Of a stretch of DNA of 34,308 bases, positions 24,844-34,285 are shown piece by piece (within the stretch, counting starts at the first letter, position 1; each line of letters begins with the position of its first letter). Under the pieces are notes generated by a model. It worked only from the letters and a program-made list of their open reading frames with translations, did not search any database and had not been told where the DNA came from. The position numbers and the translations under genes are program-made. This DNA comes from Pseudomonas sp. B6002 (GTDB taxonomy: Bacteria > Pseudomonadota > Gammaproteobacteria > Pseudomonadales > Pseudomonadaceae), in NCBI RefSeq assembly GCF_013385985.1, contig NZ_JACAOY010000038.1, positions 1 to 34,308 on the forward strand. The letters are read 5' to 3'.

Positions 24844-27363
24844 CTAGCGGCTTTCTTCAGGTTTGGGCGCTTCGGGCTCCACCAGCGCTTCGGCAGCACC
24901 GTCGACGCGATGCAACGCCACTTGGCGAATCGACAGGCGAATCTCGGCGGGCAGTACACGTTTTGCCGCGCCTTCGGCCAGTTCGCCGAGCAGGTCGTGG
25001 TAGCTCAGCTTGCCGGCTTCATCGCGGCGCAGTACATCTTGCTCCAGCAGGGTCTGGATGAAATGTCGGAAAAGGCTCTTGTCGAAGAATTCCGGCGCGT
25101 TCAGGCCATGCAGGATCGACAGGCGTTGGGCCATGATCGTGCACAGGTCTTCCAGCTCTTCGGCACTGATGCTGTTCTGGCCACTGTTGAGCAGCAACGA
25201 GATCGCCATGTAGAAGCGTTGCAGAGTCTGGGCAATGCTCTTGGACAGCAGGGTCAGCAACACAAAGTGCCGCGAACTTGGCGCCGGGCGCAAGTACACA
25301 TTGTTCTCGAAGCGCAGCAGGCCTTGCTCGACAAAAGCTTCCAGCCATTGGTCAATCACTGTGTCCAACTCGTCCAGCGACCAGCGGATAAACAGCTCCG
25401 ATTGCAGGTACGGGTACAGAGCGTGGGTGTAGCGCAGGATCTGTTCGCGACTCATGCGCGAGCTGCTCTGGAAGAAGCTCGCCAGCAACGCCGGCAGGGC
25501 AAAGATGTGCAGCACGTTGTTGCGGTAGTAGGTCATCAGGACGGCGTTCTGCTCGTCCAGGTACAGGATCTTGCCCAGAGCGTCGCTCTGTTCCGACAGC
25601 AGGTCCATGTCCTTCACATGCTTGATCAGCGCCAGGCCATCGCCTTCGGGCAAGGTGGTATGGGGCGAATAGGGCACACGGCGCAGCAGGGCCAGGTACA
25701 GGTCAAGCTGGCGCGCCATGGCCTGTTCGTCCAGGGCCAGGCGGGTGGTGGACAGCAGCGCCAGCGCCACCAGGTTGACCGGGTTCACGGCGGCGGCTTC
25801 GTTCAAGTGGCGCGCCACCTGTTCGCCCAGGCGGTTGGTGGTCTCGTTGAGCCAGGCTGGTTTGTAGTTCGGGCCCAATTCTTGGGTGCGCCAGTCCGGC
25901 TGCTCGGCGTCGAGGAACTCTGCCAGCTTGATCGGTTCGCCGAAGTTGACCGCGACCTGGCCAAACCGCTGCTTGAGGGCGCCGACCACTTTGAAGATAT
26001 CGAAGATCGATTCTTTCTTCTTGCTCGCGCCGCGCAGCTCGCCGAGGTAGGTACGGCCTTCGAGCACGCGCTCATAACCGATATACACCGGCACGAACAC
26101 GATGGGCATGCGCGAGGAGCGCAGGAAACTGCGCAGGGTAATCGCCAGCATGCCGGTCTTCGGTTGCAGCATGCGCCCGGTGCGCGAACGGCCGCCTTCG
26201 ACGAAGTACTCCACCGGGAAGCCCTTGGTGAACAGCGTGTGCAGGTATTCGTTGAACACCGAGGTGTAGAGCGGGTTGCCCTTGAAGGTGCGGCGCATGA
26301 AAAACGCACCGCCACGGCGCAGCAGGCTGCCGATGACGGGCATGTTCAGGTTGATGCCCGCGGCAATGTGCGGTGGGGTCAGGCCGTTCTTGAACAGCAG
26401 GTAGGACAGCAACAGGTAGTCGATGTGGCTGCGGTGGCAAGGCACGTAGATGACCTCGTAACCCTGGGCAACCTTTTGCACACCTTCGATGTTATTGACC
26501 TTGATGCCGTCGTAGATCTTGTTCCAGAACCAGCTCAATACCACTTCAAGGAAGCGAATCGCGGTGTAGGTGTAGTCCGAGGCAATCTCGTTGCCATAGC
26601 GCAGGGCTTGGGCCTTGGCCTTTTCCGGGCTGATCTTTTCCCGTTCGGCTTCGTCGGCAATGGCCTGGCGCACCAGCGGCATATTGACCAGGCCTTTCAC
26701 CAGGTTGCGACGGTGTGACAAATCGGGACCGATTACGGCGGTTTTCAGGTTACGAAAGTGCACGCGCAGGATGCGCTGGGCCATGCGCACGGTGCGTTCG
26801 TGGCCTTTATTGTGCTCGATCAATTCACGCAGGTTGATAGGCGCAGAGAATTGCACGCGGGTCTTGCGGCCCAGAATCAGGATGCTCAACAAGCGGCGCA
26901 GACGCCCGGTGACCGCCCAGCTGTCGGCAAACAGCAGCTTCCACGGGCTGGACTCGCTTTCGGGTGACTGGCCCCAGAACACACTGACCGGAATGATTTG
27001 TGCATTCTCTTCGGCGTGTTCGGTCAGGGTGTTGACCAAACGGGTCAGGGTCGGCGGTGCACCACGTTTGTCCTGGCGGCCGAGCCAGTCGGGCTCTGGC
27101 GTGAGGTAGAAGAACGCCGCCGGTTCCATCAACGGGCCGACTGACACCGGCAACACCGGGCGCGGCAGGCCGGCCTTGGTGCACTCGGCATCGACCACCG
27201 CCAGTTCGGTGAGGGAGGGCGATTGCAGGACGTAGAACACCGGCCGGCTGCGGTCCAGGTTAAGGGTTAGGGACGACTGGTTGATCGTCTCCGAGCGAAC
27301 CCAGAGGTACAACAGTCGGCGCAAGGTGCCAAACACCAGACGGCGGAACGGGGAGCGGGTCAT
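24844..27363 (-). CDS. plsB: Glycerol-3-phosphate 1-O-acyltransferase PlsB
   Basis: Inner-membrane-associated enzyme that puts the first acyl chain (from acyl-CoA or acyl-ACP) on glycerol-3-phosphate, starting phospholipid synthesis. 839 residues, near the usual ~830. Acyltransferase blocks are in order: I with catalytic HRSHID (His310, Asp315); II with [15 protein letters not shown] with [24 protein letters not shown] with [14 protein letters not shown]. The long N-terminal part contains FWGQSPE and [13 protein letters not shown]. The C-terminal third is helical and charged. The ATG at 27363 has only a weak upstream site. It leads a likely operon with the YbaY-type and DUF4197 genes. Confidence 0.96.
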   Translation of the reverse strand: MTRSPFRRLVFGTLRRLLYLWVRSETINQSSLTLNLDRSRPVFYVLQSPSLTELAVVDAECTKAGLPRPVLPVSVGPLMEPAAFFYLTPEPDWLGRQDKRGAPPTLTRLVNTLTEHAEENAQIIPVSVFWGQSPESESSPWKLLFADSWAVTGRLRRLLSILILGRKTRVQFSAPINLRELIEHNKGHERTVRMAQRILRVHFRNLKTAVIGPDLSHRRNLVKGLVNMPLVRQAIADEAEREKISPEKAKAQALRYGNEIASDYTYTAIRFLEVVLSWFWNKIYDGIKVNNIEGVQKVAQGYEVIYVPCHRSHIDYLLLSYLLFKNGLTPPHIAAGINLNMPVIGSLLRRGGAFFMRRTFKGNPLYTSVFNEYLHTLFTKGFPVEYFVEGGRSRTGRMLQPKTGMLAITLRSFLRSSRMPIVFVPVYIGYERVLEGRTYLGELRGASKKKESIFDIFKVVGALKQRFGQVAVNFGEPIKLAEFLDAEQPDWRTQELGPNYKPAWLNETTNRLGEQVARHLNEAAAVNPVNLVALALLSTTRLALDEQAMARQLDLYLALLRRVPYSPHTTLPEGDGLALIKHVKDMDLLSEQSDALGKILYLDEQNAVLMTYYRNNVLHIFALPALLASFFQSSSRMSREQILRYTHALYPYLQSELFIRWSLDELDTVIDQWLEAFVEQGLLRFENNVYLRPAPSSRHFVLLTLLSKSIAQTLQRFYMAISLLLNSGQNSISAEELEDLCTIMAQRLSILHGLNAPEFFDKSLFRHFIQTLLEQDVLRRDEAGKLSYHDLLGELAEGAAKRVLPAEIRLSIRQVALHRVDGAAEALVEPEAPKPEESR

Positions 27364-27463
27364 AGGCGTGCTGCTTCAAGTGGAAAAAACCGAGCAGGTG
27401 CTCGGGCGGGTAGTGTGCCGTATTCGCCGAAAATCGGCAAAAAAGCGGCTAAATAAACTTGAG

Positions 27464-27491
27464 TTGAAGCTTTTTGAGCCTGTCATATACT
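27464..27491 (+). promoter_or_regulatory. Promoter of the cold-shock gene
   Basis: TTGAAG (27464-27469) and TATACT (27486-27491) are separated by 16 bases, about 54 bases before the start codon. It lies in the divergent gap with plsB (27364-27544). Confidence 0.6.
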
Positions 27492-27544
27492 CGGCAGTTC
27501 AATGCGACTGACTCAACAATAAAAAGCATGTGGGAGCAAAACAG

Positions 27545-27754
27545 ATGGCAACGCGCGAAACCGGCAATGTGAAGTGGTTCAACGATGCAAAGGGCTATGG
27601 CTTTATTCAGCGCGAGGATGGCAAGGATGTGTTCGTGCACTACCGCGCCATTCGCGGTGAGGGCCACCGTTCCCTGGCTGAAGGCCAGCAGGTGGAGTAC
27701 GCCGTGGTGACCGGCGAGAAGGGCTTGCAGGCTGAGGATGTGGTGGGGCTGTAA
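27545..27754 (+). CDS. Cold-shock domain protein
   Basis: 69 residues making a single OB-fold RNA-binding cold-shock domain. RNP1 is KGYGFI at 16-21 and RNP2 VFVHY at 29-33 (Tyr replaces the usual Phe). GNVKWFN at the start and GLQAEDV near the end are typical. I chose ATG 27545, with GGGAG about nine bases upstream; the in-frame GTG at 27530 overlaps that site. Members of this family act as RNA chaperones or translation antiterminators; which Pseudomonas paralogue this is I cannot say, so no symbol is given. Confidence 0.94.
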   Translation: MATRETGNVKWFNDAKGYGFIQREDGKDVFVHYRAIRGEGHRSLAEGQQVEYAVVTGEKGLQAEDVVGL

Positions 27755-27789
27755 GGCCGGACCTATGTCGATTTGGTAACCCAATCAAC

Positions 27790-27909
27790 TGTGGGAGCTG
27801 GCTTGTGTGGGAGCTGGCTTGCCTGCGATAGCATCACTCTGGTCTGTCTGACAGACCGAGGTGCTTGCATCGCGGGCAAGCCCGGCTCCCACACAAGCCA
27901 GCTCCCACA
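27790..27909. repeat. Nested REPIN with both ends duplicated
   Basis: The left side has a 16-base end unit TGTGGGAGCTGGCTTG (27790-27805) followed directly by a full REP unit starting with the same 16 bases (27806-27829). The right side mirrors this: a REP unit (27869-27893, with one extra C) then a second 16-base end unit (27894-27909). The centre contains its own hairpin GGTCTGT-CTG-ACAGACC (27841-27857). It lies between convergent csp and orf125. Confidence 0.92.
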
Positions 27910-27932
27910 TTGATCGGGTTTGAGGTTTTAGG

Positions 27933-28310
27933 TCAGGCGGTTTTCCAGGTGATTTGCTCTTCACCGTCGGCGCTGATGCGAACCCAGGTGTCGGCGCTTT
28001 CTTCACCTTCTTCCTCGACCCAGGTCCCCGGCGCGCAACGCACTTCAACGTTCAGTGCAGCAAACGCGGCGCGGGCGCAGGCGATGTCGTCGTCCCACGG
28101 GGTCTGGTCGCTTTCCAGGTACAGGCTGTTCCATTTGCCTACAGCCTTCGGCAGCCAGGTGACGGGCACGCTGCCGGCCTTGCACTTGTAGGTCTGGCCC
28201 TTCTGGACCCAGTCGGAGCACGGACCCAGGGCGGCGCCCAGCCAGGCGGCGATGGCCTTGTGGTCGACGTCGGCGTCCTTCAGGTAAATCTCGATATCGG
28301 GTTGGCGCAT
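27933..28310 (-). CDS. Conserved hypothetical protein, 125 aa
   Basis: Starts MRQPDIEIYLKDADVDHKAIAAWLGAALG, with GAGGAA eight bases before the ATG. It is soluble and acidic, with several Trp (WVQKGQ, WLPKAVGKWNSLYLESDQTPWDDDIACARAAFAAL, WVEEEGEESADTWVRIS) and three conserved-looking Cys. There is no signal peptide. I recognise no named domain. It lies 48 bases after rrmA on the same strand, so it is probably the last gene of the dapE-rrmA operon. Confidence 0.83.
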   Translation of the reverse strand: MRQPDIEIYLKDADVDHKAIAAWLGAALGPCSDWVQKGQTYKCKAGSVPVTWLPKAVGKWNSLYLESDQTPWDDDIACARAAFAALNVEVRCAPGTWVEEEGEESADTWVRISADGEEQITWKTA

Positions 28311-28358
28311 GGATGTTCCTCGTTGCGGGATTCGAAAATCCATTCGCGGAAAAGTCGG

Positions 28359-29168
28359 TTATTGAAGCACGAAATAATCGTAGCGCATCGATACAGTGAC
28401 CAGCAGCGGCTCTGCGGCCTCGATCACTTCGGAGCGGCGCTCGGCGCTGGCCCGCCAGCCGTGGGGCGTCATCGCCAGCAGGTTGGCGCGGTCCTTGGGC
28501 TCGGCCAGGCTCAGGGTGAATTCAAGCGTCTCGCTGTGGGCCAGGCTCATGCCCTCCGGCACCAGAGCCAAGTGCTTGTCGTCGGTGTACTCGCGCACTT
28601 CGTCGTACAAACGCTCGCGCAGTTCCATCAGGTGGCCACTGGTCGGGCCGACCTTCATCAAACCGCCGCCAGGGCTGAGCAGGCGCTTGGCCTCTTCCCA
28701 ATCCAACGGGCTGAACACGCTGGCGAGGAACTGGCAGCTGCCTGACGCCAAGGGCACGCGTGCCATGCTCGCAATCAACCAGGTCAGCGCCGGGTTGCGC
28801 TTGCAGGCACGCTTGACCGCTTCCTTGGAGATGTCCAGCGCGTACCCATCGGCCTGGGGCAGGGCATCGGCGATCTGGGCGGTGTAGTAACCCTCGCCAC
28901 AACCGATATCCACCCAGCGCTGCGGTGCGCGCTCGGCGGCCAGTTCCGCCAGGCGCTTGGCCACCGGTGCGTAGTGCCCGGCGTTGAGGAAGTCACGGCG
29001 AGCTTCCACCATCGCCAGATTGTCACCCGGGTCGCGACTGTTCTTGTGCTGCACCGGCAACAGGTTCAGGTAGCCCTGGCGCGCGCGGTCGAAACGGTGC
29101 CCGGCCGGGCAGGCCACACCGTTGTCCACCGCGTTGAGCGGGGCGCTGCAAATGGGGCAGGCGAGCAT
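28359..29168 (-). CDS. rrmA: 23S rRNA (guanine-745-N1)-methyltransferase RrmA/RlmA
   Basis: Methylates G745 of 23S rRNA at N1 using S-adenosylmethionine. 269 residues. The N-terminal zinc finger has Cys4, Cys7, Cys20 and His24 (ACPICSAPL...CPAGHRFD), followed by the family's ARQGYLNLLPVQHKNSRDPGDN. SAM-binding motif I WVDIGCGEGYYT is at 85-96 and the acidic YALDISKEAVKRA follows. Its ATG shares one base with the dapE stop (TGATG), so the two are translationally coupled. Confidence 0.93.
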   Translation of the reverse strand: MLACPICSAPLNAVDNGVACPAGHRFDRARQGYLNLLPVQHKNSRDPGDNLAMVEARRDFLNAGHYAPVAKRLAELAAERAPQRWVDIGCGEGYYTAQIADALPQADGYALDISKEAVKRACKRNPALTWLIASMARVPLASGSCQFLASVFSPLDWEEAKRLLSPGGGLMKVGPTSGHLMELRERLYDEVREYTDDKHLALVPEGMSLAHSETLEFTLSLAEPKDRANLLAMTPHGWRASAERRSEVIEAAEPLLVTVSMRYDYFVLQ

Positions 29169-30319
29169 CAGGCGAGCAACTTGATCAGGGTCTGGTAGTA
29201 GATTTCGGTCAGTACATCGAGGTCGCTGGCCAGGATACGTTCGTTGACCTGGTGGATCGTCGCGTTGACCGGGCCCAGCTCGACCACTTGGGTGCCGAGG
29301 GTGGCGATGAAACGCCCGTCGGAGGTGCCGCCACTGGTAGAGGCCTTGGTTTCACGGCCGGTGACCGCCTTGATGCTGGCCGATACGGCGTCCAGCAGGG
29401 CGCCGGGTTCGGTGAGGAACGGCAGGCCCGACAGCGACCACTCCACGTGCCAGTCCAGGTTGTGTTTGTCGAGGATCGCCGCAACGCGTTGCTGCAGGCC
29501 TTCGACGGTGGACTCGGTGGAAAAACGGAAGTTGAACACCGCCGTCAGGTCGCCCGGGATCACGTTGGTCGCGCCGGTACCGGAATTGAGGTTGGAGATC
29601 TGGAAGCTGGTCGGCGGGAAGAAGGCATTGCCGTCGTCCCAGTGCTCAGCCGCCAGTTCAGCCAGGGCCGGTGCAGCCAGGTGGATCGGGTTCTTCGCCA
29701 GGTGCGGGTAGGCCACGTGGCCTTGTACGCCGCGCACGGTCAGGGTGGCGCCGAGGGAGCCGCGACGGCCGTTCTTGACCACATCGCCCACCAGGGTGGT
29801 GCTCGATGGTTCGCCGACGATGCACCAGTCCAGGCGTTCCTTGCGGGCTGCCAGGCGCTCGATCACGGCTTTGGTGCCATGGTGCGCCGGGCCTTCTTCA
29901 TCGCTGGTGATCAGGAACGCGACCGAACCGCGATGGTCCGGGTAGTCGGTGACGAAACGCTCCGACGCCACCAGCATGGCCGCCAGGCTGCCCTTCATGT
30001 CTGCCGCGCCACGCCCGCAGAGCATGCCGTTTTCATCGATCAGCGCGTCGAACGGGTCGTTCTGCCAGGCCTTGACCGGGCCGGTGGGCACCACGTCGGT
30101 GTGACCGGCAAAGCACAGCACCGGGCCTTCGTGCTTACCGTGGGTGGCCCAGAAGTTGTCCACGTCTTCAATGCGCATCGGCTCGAGCGCAAAACCGGCG
30201 TCGCCCAGGCGCTGCATCATCAGCTTCTGGCAATCGGCATCGATCGGCGTGACCGAGGGGCGACGGATCAGGTCGATGGCAAGTTGAAGGGTCGGCGAAA
30301 GGTCGGCATGGGCCGTCAT
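29168..30319 (-). CDS. dapE: Succinyl-diaminopimelate desuccinylase
   Basis: Cleaves N-succinyl-LL-diaminopimelate to succinate and LL-diaminopimelate in lysine and peptidoglycan precursor synthesis. 383 residues, M20 metallopeptidase family. The di-zinc ligands are all visible: His73 ([11 protein letters not shown]), bridging Asp107 ([10 protein letters not shown]), catalytic Glu141 and ligand Glu142 ([12 protein letters not shown]), Glu170 (IVGEPSS) and His356 (NATIHQVNE). The start at 30319 has CGGAGC about seven bases upstream; the frame extends 33 codons further into REPIN-flanking DNA without a better signal. It leads the dapE-rrmA-orf125 transcript. Confidence 0.96.
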   Translation of the reverse strand: MTAHADLSPTLQLAIDLIRRPSVTPIDADCQKLMMQRLGDAGFALEPMRIEDVDNFWATHGKHEGPVLCFAGHTDVVPTGPVKAWQNDPFDALIDENGMLCGRGAADMKGSLAAMLVASERFVTDYPDHRGSVAFLITSDEEGPAHHGTKAVIERLAARKERLDWCIVGEPSSTTLVGDVVKNGRRGSLGATLTVRGVQGHVAYPHLAKNPIHLAAPALAELAAEHWDDGNAFFPPTSFQISNLNSGTGATNVIPGDLTAVFNFRFSTESTVEGLQQRVAAILDKHNLDWHVEWSLSGLPFLTEPGALLDAVSASIKAVTGRETKASTSGGTSDGRFIATLGTQVVELGPVNATIHQVNERILASDLDVLTEIYYQTLIKLLA

Positions 30320-30383
30320 GGAAAGCTCCGGAAGCGTGTAATGGGCGCAGGACGAATGTGGGCTTGAAACAACGCAGATCCAA

Positions 30384-30470
30384 TGTGGGAGCTGGCTTGC
30401 CTGCGATAGCATCGCCACGGTCTACCTGCCAAACCGCGGCGTCTGCATCGCAGGCAAGCCAGCTCCCACA
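30384..30470. repeat. REPIN, both arms TGTGGGAGCTGG type
   Basis: Near-perfect inverse arms of 24 bases (30384-30407 and 30447-30470, ends CCTGCGAT) with a GC-rich centre holding a further CACGGT / ACCGCGG-type pairing. It lies between the dapE start and the terminator of the upstream glucan synthase gene. Confidence 0.92.
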
Positions 30471-30528
30471 GAGAGCAGCGCTCGGCTAAGACCCACAAAA
30501 CGGCCGTTATCTTATAGCAAAACGGCGG

Positions 30529-30555
30529 CCAGAGGCCGCCGTTTAGTGCATTGCG
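30529..30555 (-). terminator. Terminator of the glucan synthase gene
   Basis: Perfect 11-bp hairpin AAACGGCGGCC / GGCCGCCGTTT with a three-base loop (30530-30554). It starts eight bases past the stop codon on the minus strand and ends in GTTTTGC. Confidence 0.85.
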
Positions 30556-30562
30556 CAAGTTT

Positions 30563-33154
30563 TTACACGGCCGGTTCAGGCGCCGGCGTCGCTGCGGGTT
30601 TGGGCAGCGACGAAAGGAACGCCATGATCAGCGCCGCCACGTACGGCAGCGACTGCACCAGCAGCATCACTACCCAGAAGCGGATGTCGTTGCTGGGCAG
30701 GCCTTGCACCAGGTAGATCCCCAGTGCCGCTCCCCACAACAGCAGCATGATGAACATCTCTTCCCGGGCTTCGGAAATCGCGACCCAGAAGCCGTGGTTG
30801 TCGGCGTTCTTCGGTGTACGGAAGAACGGAATGCTGCTGGTGAAGAAGCCATACAGCACCGCCTTGGCGATGGTGTGCGACAACGCCAGGCCAGCCAGGG
30901 CCGCGCAGAACGCGTCCTTGAGGTTCACGCCGACGGCGCGGCGGTACAGGAAGATGATCTTGCCCACCTTGAACACGAACAACGCCAAGGGCGGGATCGC
31001 GAAAATCAGCAGCGGCGGGTCGACGCGCGTCGGCACGATGATCATCGCCGCCGACCACAACAGCGCGCCCACGGTGAAGAAGATGTTCATGCCGTCCGCC
31101 ACCCACGGCAACCAGCCCGCGAGGAAGTGGTAGCGCTGGCCACGGGTCAGCTCGGTGTCCTTGCCGCGCAGCAGGCTGGCGGTGTGGCGCTTGATGATCT
31201 GGATCGCGCCATACGCCCAGCGGAAACGCTGTTTCTTGAAGTCGATAAAGGTATCCGGCATCAGGCCTTTACCGTAGCTGTCGTGGTAATACGCCGCCGA
31301 CAGGCCTTTCTCGAATACGCGCAGGCCCAGTTCGGCGTCTTCGCAGATGCACCAGTCGGCCCAGCCCAGTTCTTCGAGCACCGAACGACGGGTCATGGTC
31401 ATGGTGCCGTGCTGGATGATCGCGTCACGGTCGTTACGGGTGACCATGCCGATATGGAAGAAGCCCTTGTATTCGGCGTAGCAGAGCTTCTTGAAGGTGC
31501 TTTCGTTCTGGTCGCGGTAGTCCTGCGGCGACTGCACCACGGCGATTTTAGGGTCGGCGAAGTGCGGCACCATGTGCTTGAGCCAGTTCGGCGACACGCA
31601 GTAGTCCGAGTCGATCACCGCGATCACTTCGGCATCCTTGGCGGTGTGCGGGATCAGGTAGTTCAGCGCGCCGCCCTTGAAACCGGCCAGGGGCGAGACG
31701 TGGAAGAACTTGAAGCGCGGGCCGAGGGTTTCGCAGTAATCACGCACCGGTTCCCAGACGGCCGGGTCCTTGGTGTTGTTGTCGATGATCAGGACTTCGT
31801 AGTCCGGGTAATCCAGCGCGGCCAGGGCGTCGAGGGTCTGTTTGACCATCTCCGGCGGCTCGTTGTAGCACGGCACGTGGATCGACACTTTCGGACGGTA
31901 GTCCGAATCCCCTTCAACCGGCAGGAATTCACGCCGGCGCTTGTGGGTCCACACCGCCTCAGCCAGTTCATGGGCTTCGGTCAACAGCACGATAAACACG
32001 CCGAGGGCGCCAAGTGCCAGCAAGATGCCGACCGTCACGCTGAACCAGGTGCTGTATTGCTGGCTGTAGTCGTAGCCGATCCACACCAGCACCGAACCGC
32101 ACAGGAACGCGATAAAGGTCAGGAAGGTGCGGCCACGCTGGCGCAGGGCCGAGCCGTCGATCATCAGCAAGGTCAGCGACAGCAGCGCCAATACCACCGA
32201 GCCGATGGCCAGTACGCGCCATTGCGGGATTGCGACCACCGGGCCTTCAAAGTTGAATTTCTGCTGGCGAGCGGCGTTGTACACGCCCCAGTAGGCGCCG
32301 GCGGAGCCTTCGTCACTGACTTTCCACGGCTGGTCGAACGCCTCGATCACGAAGTAGTTGTAACCCTGGCGGTTCAGCTTGTTCACCAGCGTGCGCAGGT
32401 AAATGGCTTGGTCGGCGGGCGACGTTTCGTTACCACCGCGCATACGGCCGTTGCTCGGCCAACCGACTTCCGACAGCAGCAGCGGTTTTTTCGGGAAGAG
32501 TTTTTTCAGGTCTCGGGCACGATCGAGTACGTATTGGCCGGCCTTGTCCATCGGGATGTATTCCCAGAACGGCAGGATGTGCGCGGCGATCAGGTCGACG
32601 TGCTTGGCCAGTTGCGGGTTCTTTTCCCAGATGTGCCATTGCTCGGAGGTGGTCACCGGCACTTTCACGGCGGCGCGCACCCGGTCCAGCAGCACGATCA
32701 GCGCTTCGGGGGTGATCTCTTCGCGGAACAACGCTTCGTTGCCGACCACCACCCGCACCACGCTGCGCGAGCTGTTGGCGATTTCGATGGCGCGCTGGAT
32801 CTCACGTTCGTTGCGTTCCAGGTCCGGGCTGATCCAGATCCCCAGGGTTACCCGCAGGCCGAATTCTTCCGCCAGCTTGGGGATGTCCCCCAGGGTGCCG
32901 TCAACCGAGTAGGTACGGATGTTGTCCGTCAGCTTGCTCATGATCGCCAGGTCCTGGCGCATCTGATCGTCGGTCGGGTATTGGTCTTTTTGTGGGAACT
33001 GGCCTTGTTGGAACGGCGAGTACGAAAACCCGGAGATCTGTTCAGGCCAGTTGGGGGTGGTGACCGGGCGGTTGATCAGCGCCCAGAAGCCGGTGAACAG
33101 CGCGGCGATTGCCAGCACGATCACCAGGTTGAGTCCAAATTTACGCGATGCCAT
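30563..33154 (-). CDS. ndvB: GH17-GT2 beta-glucan synthase, NdvB type
   Basis: 863-residue membrane enzyme with two catalytic parts. After an N-terminal membrane helix (about 8-26) comes a periplasmic GH17 beta-1,3-glucanase/transglycosylase-like domain (about 37-300). It has candidate acid Glu140 (VVVGNEALF) and nucleophile Glu229 (LLLSEVGWPSNG). Three membrane helices (about 313-392) lead to a cytoplasmic GT2 domain: VPCYNEP at 428-434, DSD at 515-517, the base ED at 605-606 (CICEDAE) and QRFRW at 642-646. At least five more membrane helices follow, ending in a Pro/Ala tail. The architecture matches P. aeruginosa NdvB, tied to cyclic beta-glucans and biofilm tolerance. Start 33154 is chosen at the first ATG before the membrane helix. 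Confidence 0.9.
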   Translation of the reverse strand: MASRKFGLNLVIVLAIAALFTGFWALINRPVTTPNWPEQISGFSYSPFQQGQFPQKDQYPTDDQMRQDLAIMSKLTDNIRTYSVDGTLGDIPKLAEEFGLRVTLGIWISPDLERNEREIQRAIEIANSSRSVVRVVVGNEALFREEITPEALIVLLDRVRAAVKVPVTTSEQWHIWEKNPQLAKHVDLIAAHILPFWEYIPMDKAGQYVLDRARDLKKLFPKKPLLLSEVGWPSNGRMRGGNETSPADQAIYLRTLVNKLNRQGYNYFVIEAFDQPWKVSDEGSAGAYWGVYNAARQQKFNFEGPVVAIPQWRVLAIGSVVLALLSLTLLMIDGSALRQRGRTFLTFIAFLCGSVLVWIGYDYSQQYSTWFSVTVGILLALGALGVFIVLLTEAHELAEAVWTHKRRREFLPVEGDSDYRPKVSIHVPCYNEPPEMVKQTLDALAALDYPDYEVLIIDNNTKDPAVWEPVRDYCETLGPRFKFFHVSPLAGFKGGALNYLIPHTAKDAEVIAVIDSDYCVSPNWLKHMVPHFADPKIAVVQSPQDYRDQNESTFKKLCYAEYKGFFHIGMVTRNDRDAIIQHGTMTMTRRSVLEELGWADWCICEDAELGLRVFEKGLSAAYYHDSYGKGLMPDTFIDFKKQRFRWAYGAIQIIKRHTASLLRGKDTELTRGQRYHFLAGWLPWVADGMNIFFTVGALLWSAAMIIVPTRVDPPLLIFAIPPLALFVFKVGKIIFLYRRAVGVNLKDAFCAALAGLALSHTIAKAVLYGFFTSSIPFFRTPKNADNHGFWVAISEAREEMFIMLLLWGAALGIYLVQGLPSNDIRFWVVMLLVQSLPYVAALIMAFLSSLPKPAATPAPEPAV

Positions 33155-33371
33155 GGCTATTTCGGGTTCCAAAGGGTGTGGAACGAAAAGAGGTGTCGGC
33201 CTGCGCCGAACGGCGCGCATCCTACACCGGCCCTTCCCTGACCGTACAGCAAGCAGAGAAAAACCGGACATTAGTCAGCGAAAGGCCATCTAAGTTCTTT
33301 ACTTGTAGCTTGTCGCTTCGAACTTGTCGCTCTGTAGTCCATAATGCGCGCCGGTTTTTGGGGTAATGGTC

Positions 33372-34181
33372 ATGAGTACAGAAGATCCACGGTTTGCAGG
33401 CGTCGCCCGCTTGTATGGCATTGAAGGCCTGGAACGCTTGAAAGCGGCCCATGTGGCGATCGTCGGCGTCGGCGGCGTGGGCTCCTGGGCGGCGGAAGCC
33501 ATGGCCCGTTGCGGGGTGGGCGAGATTTCGCTGTTTGACCTGGACGACGTCTGCGTCAGCAACAGCAACCGCCAGTTGCATGCCCTGGACAGCACCGTGG
33601 GCAAACCCAAGGTCGAGGTAATGGCTGAGCGCCTGCGCGGCATCAACCCGGATTGCACGGTGCACGCGGTCGCGGACTTCGTGACCCGCGACACCATGGC
33701 CGAATACATCACGCCGGACATCGACTGCGTGATCGACTGCATCGACGCGGTCAACGCCAAGGCGGCGCTGATTGCCTGGTGCAAGCGCCGCAAGATCCAG
33801 ATCATCACCACCGGGGGCGCCGGTGGGCAGATCGACCCGACATTGATCCAGGTGTGTGACCTGAACCGTACCTTCAATGACCCGCTGGCCTCCAAAGTGC
33901 GTTCAACCCTGCGCCGCGACTACGGCTTCTCGCGCACCGTGACCCGCCATTACAGCGTGCCGTGCGTGTTTTCGACCGAGCAACTGCGCTATCCCAAGCC
34001 GGATGGCAGCATCTGTTTGCAGAAAAGTTTTATCGGGGATGGGGTGAAGCTGGACTGCGCGGGTGGGTTTGGTGCGGTGATGATGGTGACGGCGACGTTT
34101 GGCATGGTCGCGGCGACCAAGGCGGTGGACAAGATCGTTGCCGGGGTGCGTAGGCCGTCGGAGCGAACCAAACCCGCTTAG
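33372..34181 (+). CDS. tcdA: tRNA threonylcarbamoyladenosine dehydratase TcdA (CsdL)
   Basis: E1-like enzyme that uses ATP to convert t6A37 to its cyclic form in ANN-reading tRNAs. 269 residues: nucleotide-binding VAIVGVGGVGSWAAEAMARCGVG (GVGGVGS at 32-38), DLDDVCVSNSNRQLHALDSTVGKPKVEVM, DCVIDCIDAVNAKAALI and the C-terminal VKLDCAGGFGAVMMVTATFG. I chose ATG 33372, with GGGG about ten bases upstream; an ATG two codons earlier (33366) is too close to it. The same pathway as tsaB in this window, but not near it. It is divergent from the glucan synthase gene (217-bp gap, no other gene seen). Confidence 0.94.
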   Translation: MSTEDPRFAGVARLYGIEGLERLKAAHVAIVGVGGVGSWAAEAMARCGVGEISLFDLDDVCVSNSNRQLHALDSTVGKPKVEVMAERLRGINPDCTVHAVADFVTRDTMAEYITPDIDCVIDCIDAVNAKAALIAWCKRRKIQIITTGGAGGQIDPTLIQVCDLNRTFNDPLASKVRSTLRRDYGFSRTVTRHYSVPCVFSTEQLRYPKPDGSICLQKSFIGDGVKLDCAGGFGAVMMVTATFGMVAATKAVDKIVAGVRRPSERTKPA

Positions 34182-34208
34182 ATTTCGCTGCCCTGCACAT
34201 ATTCAAAA

Positions 34209-34285
34209 TGTGGGAGCTGGCTTGCCTGCGATAGCTATCTGTCAGTCAACTCATCAGTGACTGATACACCGCTATCGCAGGCAAG
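34209..34285. repeat. Decayed REPIN after tcdA
   Basis: A full left arm (34209-34232, TGTGGGAGCTGG...CCTGCGAT). The right arm (34273-34285) matches only the inner 13 bases and then diverges to TGAACTGG, so it has lost its end. The loop carries GACTGATACACCGCT, also found in the REPIN at 5822-5910. Confidence 0.8.

Noticed and set aside
24523-26718. 731-codon open frame opposite plsB
   Set aside because: Mirror frame of plsB and the YbaY-type gene, with the same Gln/His/Arg/Val-rich composition and no start signal or domain.
30551-33241. 896-codon open frame on the plus strand opposite the glucan synthase gene
   Set aside because: It is antisense to a protein with clear catalytic motifs. Its composition (Val/Arg/His/Gln/Gly-rich, no domains) is what high-GC codon bias yields on the opposite strand.
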